Assembly: GCA_036510065.1 (NCBI GenBank)
Contig: DATCEO010000192.1
Location: 1 to 64,000, forward strand
Length of the DNA: 64,000 nucleotides
Source of the DNA: DASUBV01 sp036510065
Lineage (GTDB): Bacteria; Actinomycetota; Actinomycetes; Streptosporangiales; Streptosporangiaceae
Reading direction: 5' to 3'
Of this stretch, positions 7,535-16,045 are shown one piece after another (position 1 is the stretch's first letter; each line of letters opens with the position of its first letter). A program made the translations under genes and the position numbers. A model generated the notes under the pieces. The model searched no databases. It worked only from the letters and a program-made list of their open reading frames with translations, and had not been told where the DNA came from.

Positions 7535-8227
7535 TCAGAGGAGATCGATCAGCATGACGCCCATGGCCAGGCCCATCGCGATCTTGCAGCATATGGCCAG
7601 GCGCGGGGCCAGCAGCTGACGGCCCGCCAGGGGCACGCCCGGCGAAGAACCGAGCTGAGCTGGGCCCGCCCCGGCAGGCCGGGCGGCGACGGCGGTACGG
7701 ACCGGCGCGGGCGGCTGCAGCCGGTCCCCGAGCCAGACCACGTAGCCGCAGATGCACAGGGCCAGGACGAGGCCCAGGGCCGGCAGGCGCGTCCCTCCGG
7801 CGGCCCCCGCCACGCCGCTCATGCCGCCCGGTGCCCTGGCCTCCGAGCGCAGGACCGGCACGGCCCACAGCGCGTACAGCATCGCGGCGCAGTCGACCAG
7901 GTGGGGCAGCGGATACCGGCAGCAGCGACCCGAGACGCTGAGGTACCCCGTGCCCCGGCAGGCCGGGCGGCGGACCTGGACGGCGCGCCAGCCGAACCAG
8001 GCGGCTCCGGCCGCGAAGATCATCTCCCAGGCCGGGATGGGCAGAACAGCCAGTCGCGGGACGAACATCCCGGTCATGGCCACGCCCATCAGGATGTGCA
8101 CGCCGTCGCCGTCCAGCTCGCCGGGCCGGCCCCGGCGGCGGGAGACGATCAGCCGGCCGATGCTGAACAGCGCCACGGCGACGACCACCGCCGCGAACGC
8201 CTGGCCGAGCCACAGCGGCCGGATCAT
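7535..8227 (-). CDS. DUF5134 membrane protein
   Basis: A 230-residue polytopic protein with about six membrane helices. It carries the family-type segment HILMGVAMTGMF near residue 44 and a second buried histidine in LPHLVDCAAMLYALW, with several methionines close by, a pattern compatible with metal or haem binding though this is not proven. The start is the ATG at 8227, which overlaps the stop codon of the upstream membrane gene (ATGA), so the two are translationally coupled. A longer frame running to 9259 is a shadow of the upstream gene. The pairing with a relative of a SCO1-fused membrane protein suggests copper or respiratory-enzyme maturation, by inference only. Confidence 0.75.
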   Translation of the reverse strand: MIRPLWLGQAFAAVVVAVALFSIGRLIVSRRRGRPGELDGDGVHILMGVAMTGMFVPRLAVLPIPAWEMIFAAGAAWFGWRAVQVRRPACRGTGYLSVSGRCCRYPLPHLVDCAAMLYALWAVPVLRSEARAPGGMSGVAGAAGGTRLPALGLVLALCICGYVVWLGDRLQPPAPVRTAVAARPAGAGPAQLGSSPGVPLAGRQLLAPRLAICCKIAMGLAMGVMLIDLL

Positions 8228-9213
8228 CCCTGCACCCCCTCGGCCCGCGCGGCGCTGAGCGGCCAGAAGGCCAGCGCGAGCAGGACGAGCAGGGGCCCGG
8301 AGTTCACGTCCGTGGCCTGCCCGGCCAGGATGGCGCCCAGATCCTGCCCGACGACCCAGATCACCAGTGCCACCGCGACCGCGAGCATGACCGTGACCCG
8401 GGCCGCCGTCGCCGGCAGAAAGATCCCCGCCGCGATCCCGGCGAGGAGCACGGCGAGCATCACGGCCGCCGGGAGGCCCCGGTGGGCTAGCAGGCCGGCG
8501 GCGCCCCGGTTGACCGACGCCAGCCAGCCGGGCTCGCCCGCCGTCATCCCGGCTACCGTGTCGTGCAGTCCCTGCGCGCTCCGGTTGGCGGCCAGCACCG
8601 TGAAGTAGGCCAGGCTGCCCCACAGCAACAGCCATGCCCCGCGCGCGGCGCCGGCTCCCAGCGGGCGGCCGGCCACGAAGGACGCGGGATGGTCTCGCGC
8701 GGCGGGCCAGAGCAGCACGGCGAGCAGGGCATACAGGATGACTGCTCCGGGAGCGCCGGTGACCGGGCTGGCCGAGCTGGTCAGCACGCCGCCCAGGCCC
8801 TCGCCCAGCCACCACACGGCCACCGACCAGACGACCGACGCGGCCAGCGCGATCCGGACGGTGCTCCGCCAGGCGATCCCGAGGCCCAGGGCCAGCTGGA
8901 TGGTCGCGAAGGCGGCGTTCGTCGACATCGGGTAGTGCTCGATGAGGCGGGCCGCCCACTGGGCCGGCCCGGCGATCACTGCCGGGTTGCCGGACCCGCC
9001 GTGGGCCAGCATCTGGCTGAAGGCCCTGGTGAACATGGCCGACTGATACTGCAGCACGCCGTCGAGGACCCAGATCACGGCCAGGCCGAGCTGCAGCCAC
9101 CGCCGGGCGTCCGGCGCCTCCCAGGCCGTGTCGCTGCCGGGCTGCGCCCAGGGGGCGTCGCCGTGGTGCTGCGCCGGGGCCGCGTCCTGGGCGGCCGCGG
9201 CCTGACTGGTCAC
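8224..9213 (-). CDS. Polytopic membrane protein, paralogue of the SCO1-fused protein
   Basis: A 329-residue protein starting at GTG 9213 behind a GGGAGG site. It has about eight membrane helices after a 40-residue soluble N terminus. Its pattern (VIWVLDGVLQYQSAM near residue 46, GEGLGGVLTSSASPVTGAPGA near 138, and VGQDLGAILAGQATDVNSG near 295) matches the membrane half of the protein at 11756-13627 position by position, so the two are paralogues. It lacks the SCO1 domain and instead precedes a DUF5134 gene with a 4-base overlap. Function is unknown; polar residues D, Q and N inside conserved membrane segments suggest transport or cofactor handling. Confidence 0.75.
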   Translation of the reverse strand: MTSQAAAAQDAAPAQHHGDAPWAQPGSDTAWEAPDARRWLQLGLAVIWVLDGVLQYQSAMFTRAFSQMLAHGGSGNPAVIAGPAQWAARLIEHYPMSTNAAFATIQLALGLGIAWRSTVRIALAASVVWSVAVWWLGEGLGGVLTSSASPVTGAPGAVILYALLAVLLWPAARDHPASFVAGRPLGAGAARGAWLLLWGSLAYFTVLAANRSAQGLHDTVAGMTAGEPGWLASVNRGAAGLLAHRGLPAAVMLAVLLAGIAAGIFLPATAARVTVMLAVAVALVIWVVGQDLGAILAGQATDVNSGPLLVLLALAFWPLSAARAEGVQG

Positions 9214-9399
9214 GGCATGCCTCCCACGCGGTCATCTTGCCTAAAAGGCCGGCCCTCAATAGGTGAGGAACTGGCGCCAGAAAAGCAGCGAGCCTGCCAC
9301 TGTGACGATTCCAGCTTAGATTCCCTAGCTGTGTCCAGGCAATAAGATGCGCAGCCCAAGTGGCTAGTACGCAGGCTTTTGACGGCCGTCAGCACCCGG

Positions 9400-9479
9400 G
9401 CGGGGTATTCGGAGAACCCCGCCGTGGTATTTGAGGAACCCGGCCGGGGTATTCACTAAACCCGCTGGGGGTACCGCCG
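9400..9479. repeat. Short tandem repeats, about 21-22 bp
   Basis: Three and a half copies of a unit of the form GCCGGGGTATTCnnnnAACCC (units at 9401, 9421, 9442, partial at 9464). They lie in the 457-base gap between the divergent membrane-protein and chrA genes, just before a 51-bp palindrome. A comparable repeat-plus-palindrome composite occurs at 59303-59407. Confidence 0.6.
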
Positions 9480-9522
9480 AATTCAAGCCGGACGCCACCC
9501 GGCCAGGAGCCGCATCCCCAAC

Positions 9523-9573
9523 GTGATCACGACCGTTTCTCGGCACATAGCGCGGCGAAACGGTCGTGATCAC
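9523..9573. repeat. 51-bp palindrome, copy A
   Basis: Two perfect 17-base arms (GTGATCACGACCGTTTC and its complement) flank a 17-base loop. An element of the same total length with related arm sequence lies at 59303-59353. It is intergenic and divergently flanked, so a pure terminator role is unlikely. Confidence 0.8.
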
Positions 9574-9670
9574 CCAGGAGGACCGGGGGGCGGGCGGGGG
9601 GCGCCGGGGCTGTCGGGGACGGCTGGCAGAATGACCGAGGACATGATCGCGCCGGACAGATGAGCCGCCG

Positions 9671-10873
9671 ATGAGCGGTCCCGGGGACCCGCGCGCCCCG
9701 GATGAGATCCCGCCGGAGCCGCCGCGCGTCTCCCTGGCCACGGTCGCGCGCGAGTGGGGGCGGATCGGGTGTATCGGGTTCGGCGGCCCGCCGACCCACA
9801 TCAAGCTGCTGCGTGACCTGTGCGTGCAGCGCCGCGGCTGGCTGGACGCCACCGAGTTCGAGGACGCGATCGCGGTCTGCAACCTGCTGCCCGGGCCGGC
9901 GTCCACCCAGCTGGCGATCTGGTGCGCCTGGCGGCTCCGCGGCCGGCCGGGCGCGCTGACCGGCGGCGTCGCCTTCATCGTTCCCGGCCTGATCGTGATC
10001 CTTGGCCTGGCCGCGCTGTTCCTGGGCCAGTCCCCGCCGCTGTGGGTCCTCGGGGCGGGGGCAGGCGCCGGGGCCGCCGTCCCGGCCGTGGCCATCCATG
10101 CGGGCGCCGGCCTGGTCGGCGCCAGCTGGCAGCGCCGCCAGCGGACCGCTCGCTGGCTGGCCTACCTGATCGCCGGGGGCGCCGCTGCTGCGACGATCGG
10201 CGCCTGGCTGGTGCTGGCGCTCCTGGCCTGCGGGGCGATCGAGCTGGCTGCCCAGGCTGCCGCGGGCGGCTGGCCCAGCGCCCGGCGGCCCGCCATCGTG
10301 ACGGCCCCGCTGCTGGCCGCGGGAGCGATCGGCGGCGGGGTGCTGCTGTCGGTGGCGTGGGTGGCGTTCAAGGTCGGCGCGCTGTCCTACGGCGGGGGAT
10401 TCGTCATCATTCCGCTGATGCAAGCCGACGCCGTCAGCCACTACCACTGGATGACCGGCGGGCAGTTCCTCAACGCCGTCGCCCTTGGCCAGATCACCCC
10501 GGGCCCGGTCGTCCAGACCGTCGCCGTCGTCGGCTATGCCGCCGCCGGCCTGGCGGGCGGGATCCTGGCCTCGGTGGTGGCATTCACCCCGTCGTTCGCG
10601 TTCGTCCTGCTCGGTGCGCGCCGCTTCGACCAGATCCGCAGCGACCGCCGGGCTCGCGGCTTCCTCGACGGTGCCGGGCCCGCCGCCATCGGCGCCATCT
10701 TCGGCTCGGCCATCCCGCTGGCTCGCGCGCTCACCCATCCCTGGCAGTACGCCGTCCTGGGCGGCGCGCTGGTGCTGCTGCTAGGGCTGCGTCGTGGCGT
10801 AGTCGTCACCCTGCTCGGCGCGGGCGCAGCCGGGGTGATCGTCGCGCTGACCGTTACCTCCGCGCTGCGCTAG
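9671..10873 (+). CDS. chrA: Chromate transporter ChrA
   Basis: ChrA family proteins export chromate or related anions driven by proton motive force. The 400-residue protein is a full-length two-half transporter: the first half has GCIGFGGPPTHIKLL near residue 33 and NLLPGPASTQLAIW near 74; the second half repeats the theme with FKVGALSYGGGFVIIPLMQADAV near 235 and LGQITPGPVVQTVAVVGY near 275. About ten to twelve membrane helices are visible. The ATG at 9671 is the first plausible start. It precedes a VOC gene by 60 bases, but the VOC gene has its own leaderless promoter. Confidence 0.92.
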   Translation: MSGPGDPRAPDEIPPEPPRVSLATVAREWGRIGCIGFGGPPTHIKLLRDLCVQRRGWLDATEFEDAIAVCNLLPGPASTQLAIWCAWRLRGRPGALTGGVAFIVPGLIVILGLAALFLGQSPPLWVLGAGAGAGAAVPAVAIHAGAGLVGASWQRRQRTARWLAYLIAGGAAAATIGAWLVLALLACGAIELAAQAAAGGWPSARRPAIVTAPLLAAGAIGGGVLLSVAWVAFKVGALSYGGGFVIIPLMQADAVSHYHWMTGGQFLNAVALGQITPGPVVQTVAVVGYAAAGLAGGILASVVAFTPSFAFVLLGARRFDQIRSDRRARGFLDGAGPAAIGAIFGSAIPLARALTHPWQYAVLGGALVLLLGLRRGVVVTLLGAGAAGVIVALTVTSALR

Positions 10874-10921
10874 CGGCGCTGAGCTGGATCGAGTCCAGCC
10901 GTCGTCAGGGCCCGCAAGGCG

Positions 10922-10927
10922 TATCTT
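10922..10927 (+). promoter_or_regulatory. -10 box TATCTT, leaderless start
   Basis: TATCTT ends 6 bases before the GTG at 10934, with no ribosome binding site. The identical box and spacing precede the gene at 14992. Confidence 0.55.
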
Positions 10928-10933
10928 GTCCCC

Positions 10934-11593
10934 GTGACGCCCGCCGTGCAGTCGATGGTCGCCGTGACCTATGTCAGTGACATCGAGTCCTCCCGCGCCT
11001 TCTACGAACTGCTCGGCTTCCGCGAGCACTCAGCCGGCCGGGCGGCGACCGCCGGATGGTGCTACCTCGAGCACAACGGGCACTTCGTCCTGCTGGCCAC
11101 GACTCAGCCGCCACTCGGCGTTCCCCCGATGCCGTTGCTGTTCTACTTCTTCTTCGATGACCTCGATGCCGTCATGGCCACCCTTGGCGCGGCCGGCGTC
11201 GAGGTGGAAGCCGGAGGCCATCCGCCGCACGCGCTCGGCGGCGAGGTCCGGGTCACGGATCCCGATGGCAACACCCTGCTGCTCGGCCAGCGCGAGCGGT
11301 CGGCGTCCCAGCCGCCGGCCGACGATGACGAGACCTCGTCGCACTTCTCCCTGCTCAGGGAGGCCGCCGCCCTGGTCGCGGAGCGCGGCGGGACGACTGT
11401 CACCTGCCAGGTCGGCGAGTCCCACGGCCGGGCGTGCCCGAACCAGGCGGACGTGAAGCTGGCCGACTCCGGCGGGGACGCGGCGTGGGCCTGCCTCGCT
11501 CACGCCGACGAGATCCTCATGACGGTTCGGAGCGCGTTCATTGCCAGCCCCGACAACAACGGCCTGGCGGCGTTCCTGGGCCGCCGGCGGTGA
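10934..11593 (+). CDS. VOC-fold protein with extra C-terminal domain
   Basis: A 219-residue protein. Residues 1-120 are a glyoxalase/bleomycin-resistance (VOC) fold: VTYVSDIESSRAFYELLGF at the start, YLEHNGHFVLLA, FFDDLDAVMATLGAAGVEVE and VRVTDPDGNTLLLGQ at the end. Residues 135-219 form a second part (HFSLLREAAALVAERGGTTVTC, then CPNQADVKLADSGGDAAWACLAHADEIL) with four cysteines and a histidine that could bind a metal or form disulfides. Ring-cleavage, glyoxalase and antibiotic-sequestering members share the fold, so the substrate is unknown. Translation starts at GTG, probably leaderless. Confidence 0.8.
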   Translation: MTPAVQSMVAVTYVSDIESSRAFYELLGFREHSAGRAATAGWCYLEHNGHFVLLATTQPPLGVPPMPLLFYFFFDDLDAVMATLGAAGVEVEAGGHPPHALGGEVRVTDPDGNTLLLGQRERSASQPPADDDETSSHFSLLREAAALVAERGGTTVTCQVGESHGRACPNQADVKLADSGGDAAWACLAHADEILMTVRSAFIASPDNNGLAAFLGRRR

Positions 11594-11755
11594 CCGGGTC
11601 CGCCGCGGCGGACCGCCGGGAAGCGGAAAGGCCATGACATATTCCTCACGTTCACCGGGCTCGTGGCCGCCGACGGCCCGCGATCGGTACGGTGAGCAGG
11701 CCGGTACCTGCGCGGACGCGCGCACGGCGGCAAGTCGCGGAGGACGGCGGATGCT

Positions 11756-13627
11756 ATGCCGGGCATGACCAGTGGCCTGAATATTAACGATCCGATCGTG
11801 GTCGCGGCGTTCCGCTCGGCGCTGCTGCACCAGGGAATCGCCGCCCTGCTGATCTTCGCTGTCCTGTCGGTGGCCTGGGTGGCCATTCGCGAGTGGCGCC
11901 CGGCGGCGGCACCCCCGGTCGCGGTGGCGGCCGAGCCGCGGTGGCGTGCGCTGCTGCGGGTCGGCTTCGGGCTGCTGTGGCTGTTCGACGGCATCCTGCA
12001 GGCCCAGCCGGCCATGGCCGTCGGCCTTCCCTCGAAGGTCATCCAGCCCGGCGCCAGCAGCTCCCCGCACTGGGTGCAGCACCTAGTCAACTGGGCCGGG
12101 ATGGCCTGGTCCTATCACCCGGTCCAGGCGGGCGCGGCCGCGGTGTGGATTCAGGTCGGGATCGGCCTGTGGCTGCTATGCGCGGCGCGCGGCCCGCTGT
12201 CCCGGCTGGCCGGGGTGGCCAGCGTCGCCTGGGGCCTGGTCGTGTGGGTGTTCGGCGAGTCCTTCGGCGGGATCCTGGCTCCCGGCCTGAGCTGGCTGAC
12301 CGGCGCTCCCGGCGCGGCCCTCCTCTACTGCGTGGCTGGCGCCCTGGTCGCGCTGCCCGCCAGGTCCTGGCGCAGCCCCTGGCTGCCGAGGCTGTTCGCC
12401 GGCGGGACCGGCGTGTTCCTGCTCGGCATGGCGCTGCTCCAGGCCTGGCCCGGACGCGGGTACTGGCAGGGGACCTTCCGGGGCCAGCCAGGATCGCTCA
12501 CCTCGATGGTCCAGTCGATGTCCGGCACGCCGCAGCCGTCCGCGCTGTCCCGGCTGGTCTCCGGCTTCGGCACGGTCGTCAGCGCGCATGGTTTCGCGGT
12601 CAACCTGTTCGTCGTCGCGGCACTGGCCGTCCTCGGCGCCGCGTTCGTCATCGCGGCCCTGCCCGGGCCGGCCCGGTCGCGGCCCTGGCTGATCCGCGCG
12701 GCCGTCATCGCGCTGGTGGCGATGAGCCTGGCCGACTGGGTCCTGGTCCAGGACTTCGGCTTCTTCGGCGGGCTCGGCACCGACCCGAACAGCATGATCC
12801 CGGTCGGGCTGCTGGCGGTCGCCGCGTACCTGTGCCTGACCGCGGTTCCCGCCCCCGTCGCGGCGCCAGCCGGGGCAGCGCCAGCCCGGGAAGGGATGCA
12901 GGAGCGTGTCCCCCGTCCGGGCTGGCGAGCGCGCATCAGGCCGGCCGCCCTCTCGACGTCGTTCGCCGGGGCGGGGGCCCGGACCGTCCTGTCCGTCAGC
13001 GCGATCGGCGTCATCCTCCTGGGCGCCGCCCCGATGGCCGCCGCGCAGGCCAGCCCCAGTGCCTCCGCCATCCTGGCCCAGGCCATCGGCGGCGCCAGCG
13101 CACCGCTCAACTCCGCTGCGCCAGGCTTCGCGCTGACCGACCAGAACGGCAGGCATGTCACGCTGGCGGGCCTGCGCGGCAAGACGGTGCTGCTTACCTT
13201 TCTCGACCCGGTGTGCGTGACCGACTGCCCGCTGGAGGCTCAGGAATTCCGGCAGGCCGGCATCCTGCTCGGCGCCGACGCCAGCAAGGTCGAGCTCGTG
13301 GCCGTGAACCTCAATCCGCTGTACCGCAGCATCGCTTACACTCGCGCGTTTGACCGGGAAGAGCAGCTCACCGGCGTGCGGAACTGGCTGTTCCTGACCG
13401 GCACTCCGGCCCAGCTGCAGCCGGTGTGGCGGCAGTACGGGGTCGCGTCGCAAACCCTGCCCGGCGGGTCGATGCTCGGGCACAGCGACGTCGCCTTCGT
13501 CATCGGCCCGTCCGGGCGCCTGCGGCAGGAACTCAACTTCGACCCGGGGCCCGGCACCGCCGCCACGGAGTCCTCGTTCGCCACCGAGCTGGCCACCTAC
13601 GCCCGGCAGGCGCTGAGCGCTCGATGA
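11756..13627 (+). CDS. Membrane protein fused to a SCO1/SenC-like copper domain
   Basis: A 623-residue fusion. Residues 1-390 form a polytopic domain of about nine helices, paralogous to the protein at 8224-9213 (LLWLFDGILQAQPAM, GESFGGILAPGLSWLTGAPGA, VQDFGFFGGLGTDPNSM). After a basic linker and another helix near residue 415, residues 450-623 form a thioredoxin-fold SCO1 domain: APGFALTDQNGRHVTLAGLRGKTVLLTFLDPVC, with the copper-binding pair Cys487-x3-Cys491 (DPVCVTDCP) and the third ligand His576 (LGHSDVAFVI). SCO proteins deliver copper to cytochrome oxidase or reduce its thiols. The stop overlaps the start of a lipoprotein gene (ATGA). A role in copper insertion outside the cell membrane is inferred. 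Confidence 0.82.
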   Translation: MPGMTSGLNINDPIVVAAFRSALLHQGIAALLIFAVLSVAWVAIREWRPAAAPPVAVAAEPRWRALLRVGFGLLWLFDGILQAQPAMAVGLPSKVIQPGASSSPHWVQHLVNWAGMAWSYHPVQAGAAAVWIQVGIGLWLLCAARGPLSRLAGVASVAWGLVVWVFGESFGGILAPGLSWLTGAPGAALLYCVAGALVALPARSWRSPWLPRLFAGGTGVFLLGMALLQAWPGRGYWQGTFRGQPGSLTSMVQSMSGTPQPSALSRLVSGFGTVVSAHGFAVNLFVVAALAVLGAAFVIAALPGPARSRPWLIRAAVIALVAMSLADWVLVQDFGFFGGLGTDPNSMIPVGLLAVAAYLCLTAVPAPVAAPAGAAPAREGMQERVPRPGWRARIRPAALSTSFAGAGARTVLSVSAIGVILLGAAPMAAAQASPSASAILAQAIGGASAPLNSAAPGFALTDQNGRHVTLAGLRGKTVLLTFLDPVCVTDCPLEAQEFRQAGILLGADASKVELVAVNLNPLYRSIAYTRAFDREEQLTGVRNWLFLTGTPAQLQPVWRQYGVASQTLPGGSMLGHSDVAFVIGPSGRLRQELNFDPGPGTAATESSFATELATYARQALSAR

Positions 13628-14829
13628 GCAGAGCCAGGATGCGCCCGGGCCGCTGCGCGGCGGCGTGCGCCGCGATCGCCGTCCTGGCCGGGGGGTGTGG
13701 CAGCGTCGCCGCCGGGGCGGCGGCACCGGCCGGGCCGCCGGTGTCGCTGCCCCTGGCGACCTCGCTGTCCGCCGGCCAGACGACCTGGGCCGTCATCCCG
13801 ATGGGGGCGGCATCGGGGCCGAACCTCTTCTGGCAGCTGTTCAAGCTCCCGGCCGGAGGGGCCAGCTGGGCGCTCGCCACGCCACCCGACGTCGCCACCA
13901 ACGGCGCCATCGCCCTGGGCGTGCAGGCCGGCCAGTCGCTCGTGGCCGGAATCCACCCGAGCCTGCTGCTGGACTTCTCCCCCATCACCAGCACGCCCGA
14001 CGGGGGCCGGACCTGGTCCGTCGGCGCACCCGACCCCGGCCTGGCCAATGTTCCCGACGCGCTCGCGACCGGCCCGCGCGGCGGGCAGCTGATCGCGCTG
14101 AACCGCAGCGGCAGCGCCGAGCTGTCCCGCGGCGGCGGGACCTCGAGCTGGACCACGCTGATCAGCACCAGGGCGCTGAGGGCCACCCCCGCGGGCCGGG
14201 CCTGCCAGCTGACCGGGCTGACCGCCGCGGCGTTCGAGCCCTCGGGGCCCCCGGTCCTGGGCGGCATCTGTGCCCGCCCCGGCACGGCCGGAGTCTTCGC
14301 CTATCAGGGCGGGACCTGGCATGCGGCCGGGCCGCCGCTGCCGGGGTCACTCAGCGCGCGCCCGACGCAGGTTCTGCGGCTGACCCGGACCGGGAGCCGC
14401 CTGACGGCGGTGCTCCAGGCCGGGACCGGGCGGACGGCGAGCCTGCTCACGGCCTGGACGACCGGCAGCACCTGGACGCTGTCCCCGGCGCTGCCACTGC
14501 GGGGCCGCTCGGTCGTGTCCAGTTCCTTCGGCAGCACTGGCGGCACGATCGTGGTGCTCAGCGGCGGCCGTGGCGAGCTCCTGGCCGGCCCCGGGGCGTC
14601 GTGGCAGCAGCTGCCCAGGCTGCCGCCGGGACGGACGGTCACGCTGGCCCTGCCGGCCGGCGGCGGCGTCGATGCTCTCGCCGCGGCCGGCAGCAGCCTG
14701 ACGGTCTGGCGGCTGCCCTCCGGCCAGGGCGGTGTGACCTGGAAGCCCGGGGCGACCTCGGAGCACGGGGCGACCTGGAGCAAGACTCAGCAGGTCAAGG
14801 TGCCGATCCAGTACGGGTCGTCGGGCTAG
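13624..14829 (+). CDS. Secreted lipoprotein, beta-propeller-like
   Basis: A 401-residue lipoprotein. The start ATG at 13624 overlaps the upstream stop, and the first 27 residues form a signal peptide with the lipobox LAGGC; longer frames reach back into the upstream gene and are not needed. The mature part has repeated strands with motifs such as STPDGGRTWSVGAPD and GGTWHAAGPPLPG, in the style of BNR/sialidase or sortilin-type propellers. No catalytic residues can be named. Translational coupling to the SCO1 fusion implies a joint role at the outer face of the membrane. Confidence 0.75.
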   Translation: MSRARMRPGRCAAACAAIAVLAGGCGSVAAGAAAPAGPPVSLPLATSLSAGQTTWAVIPMGAASGPNLFWQLFKLPAGGASWALATPPDVATNGAIALGVQAGQSLVAGIHPSLLLDFSPITSTPDGGRTWSVGAPDPGLANVPDALATGPRGGQLIALNRSGSAELSRGGGTSSWTTLISTRALRATPAGRACQLTGLTAAAFEPSGPPVLGGICARPGTAGVFAYQGGTWHAAGPPLPGSLSARPTQVLRLTRTGSRLTAVLQAGTGRTASLLTAWTTGSTWTLSPALPLRGRSVVSSSFGSTGGTIVVLSGGRGELLAGPGASWQQLPRLPPGRTVTLALPAGGGVDALAAAGSSLTVWRLPSGQGGVTWKPGATSEHGATWSKTQQVKVPIQYGSSG

Positions 14830-14979
14830 GCATGGACGGCCGAGCGGCGGCGCCGCGCTGAGCCGGGGTTCCGGCTAACGGCCAAGATCGCTAGTAACGT
14901 CGCTAAGCGCCCGGGTCACCAGCCCGGCGGCTCACTAGCCTCGGGCCGACCGGACCCGAGGACGGCAGCCAGCAGCGGG

Positions 14980-14985
14980 TATCTT
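14980..14985 (+). promoter_or_regulatory. -10 box TATCTT, leaderless start
   Basis: TATCTT ends 6 bases before the GTG at 14992, without a ribosome binding site. Confidence 0.55.
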
Positions 14986-14991
14986 TTCGGC

Positions 14992-15996
14992 GTGAGCACT
15001 CCGGGCCCCGACGCGTTCGTGCTGGGGGCTGGGGTGTCCGGCCTGACGAGCGCTATCTGCCTGGCCGAGTCCGGGCTGACGGTCGCGGTCCAGGGCGCCG
15101 AGCTGCCGCATGAGACGACCTCGGTGGTGGCGGGGGCGCTGTGGGGCACGCACCTGGTGGGCGCTGATGACCGCGTGGCCGGGTGGGCGGACGAGACGCG
15201 CCGGGTGCTCGTCGAGCTGGCCGGTGACGTGACCACCGGGGTCAGCATCTGCGCGGGCCTGATGGCCGTCCGCCTGCCGCAGGACGCCCCGCCCGACGCA
15301 CCGGAGGCGCCCGCCGGAGCCGAGGCGGCCGATGCCATCGAGTACGCCCGGTGTGATCCGCGTGACCTGCCGCCGGGCTACGCGGCCGGCTGGCGGCTCG
15401 CCGCGCCCCTGGCCAGCATGCCGGCCTACCTCACCTACCTGCGCGACCGGCTGCTGGCGGCCGGCGGCCAGCTGCTGGAGCCGCGCTCGTTCGCGACGCT
15501 GGCACAGGTCGCGCAGGGCTGCACCGCTCCGGTGATCGTGAACTGCCCGGGCGCGGGCGCGCACGCGCTGGTGCCCGACCCGTCCGTGACGCCGGTCCGC
15601 GGTCAGACGGTAGTGGTGGCCAATCCCGGCATCACGGAGTTCTTCGTGGGCGAGGGCGCGGATCCCGACGACCTCACGTACCTGTTCCCGCACGGTGACA
15701 CGGTCGTCCTGGGCGGGACTCAGGACTACGGAAACTGGAGCCGGGTACCGGATCCGGCCACGGCCGAGCGGATTCTCGCCGCCTGCGCGGCGGCCGAGCC
15801 GCGGCTGGCGGGCGCCACGGTACTGGGCCACCGGGTGGGGCTGCGGCCGACGCGCCCGCGGATCCGCCTGGAGGCCGAGGCCATCTCCGGTGGCCGCCAT
15901 ATCGTCCACAATTACGGCCACGGCGGCGCAGGCGTCTCGCTGGCCTGGGGCTGCGCACGGGATGCCGCCAAGCTCGCCATCGCCGGGCTCGGCTGA
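14992..15996 (+). CDS. FAD-dependent D-amino-acid oxidase family protein
   Basis: A 334-residue flavoprotein of the DAO fold. The dinucleotide-binding VLGAGVSGLTSAICLAESG is at residues 7-25, the family's TTSVVAGALWG segment follows near 42, VIVNCPGAGAHAL near 178, TPVRGQTVVV near 200, and the C-terminal signature HNYGHGGAGVSLAWG near 305. It resembles eukaryote-type D-amino-acid or D-aspartate oxidases, which oxidise D-amino acids to imino acids and release hydrogen peroxide. Transcription appears leaderless. It is convergent with the next gene and shows no operon partner. Confidence 0.88.
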   Translation: MSTPGPDAFVLGAGVSGLTSAICLAESGLTVAVQGAELPHETTSVVAGALWGTHLVGADDRVAGWADETRRVLVELAGDVTTGVSICAGLMAVRLPQDAPPDAPEAPAGAEAADAIEYARCDPRDLPPGYAAGWRLAAPLASMPAYLTYLRDRLLAAGGQLLEPRSFATLAQVAQGCTAPVIVNCPGAGAHALVPDPSVTPVRGQTVVVANPGITEFFVGEGADPDDLTYLFPHGDTVVLGGTQDYGNWSRVPDPATAERILAACAAAEPRLAGATVLGHRVGLRPTRPRIRLEAEAISGGRHIVHNYGHGGAGVSLAWGCARDAAKLAIAGLG

Positions 15997-16045
15997 GCCG
16001 GGGCGGCGCCCGACGGTGGCGGGCTAGCCTACGGCGGCGGGCTGG

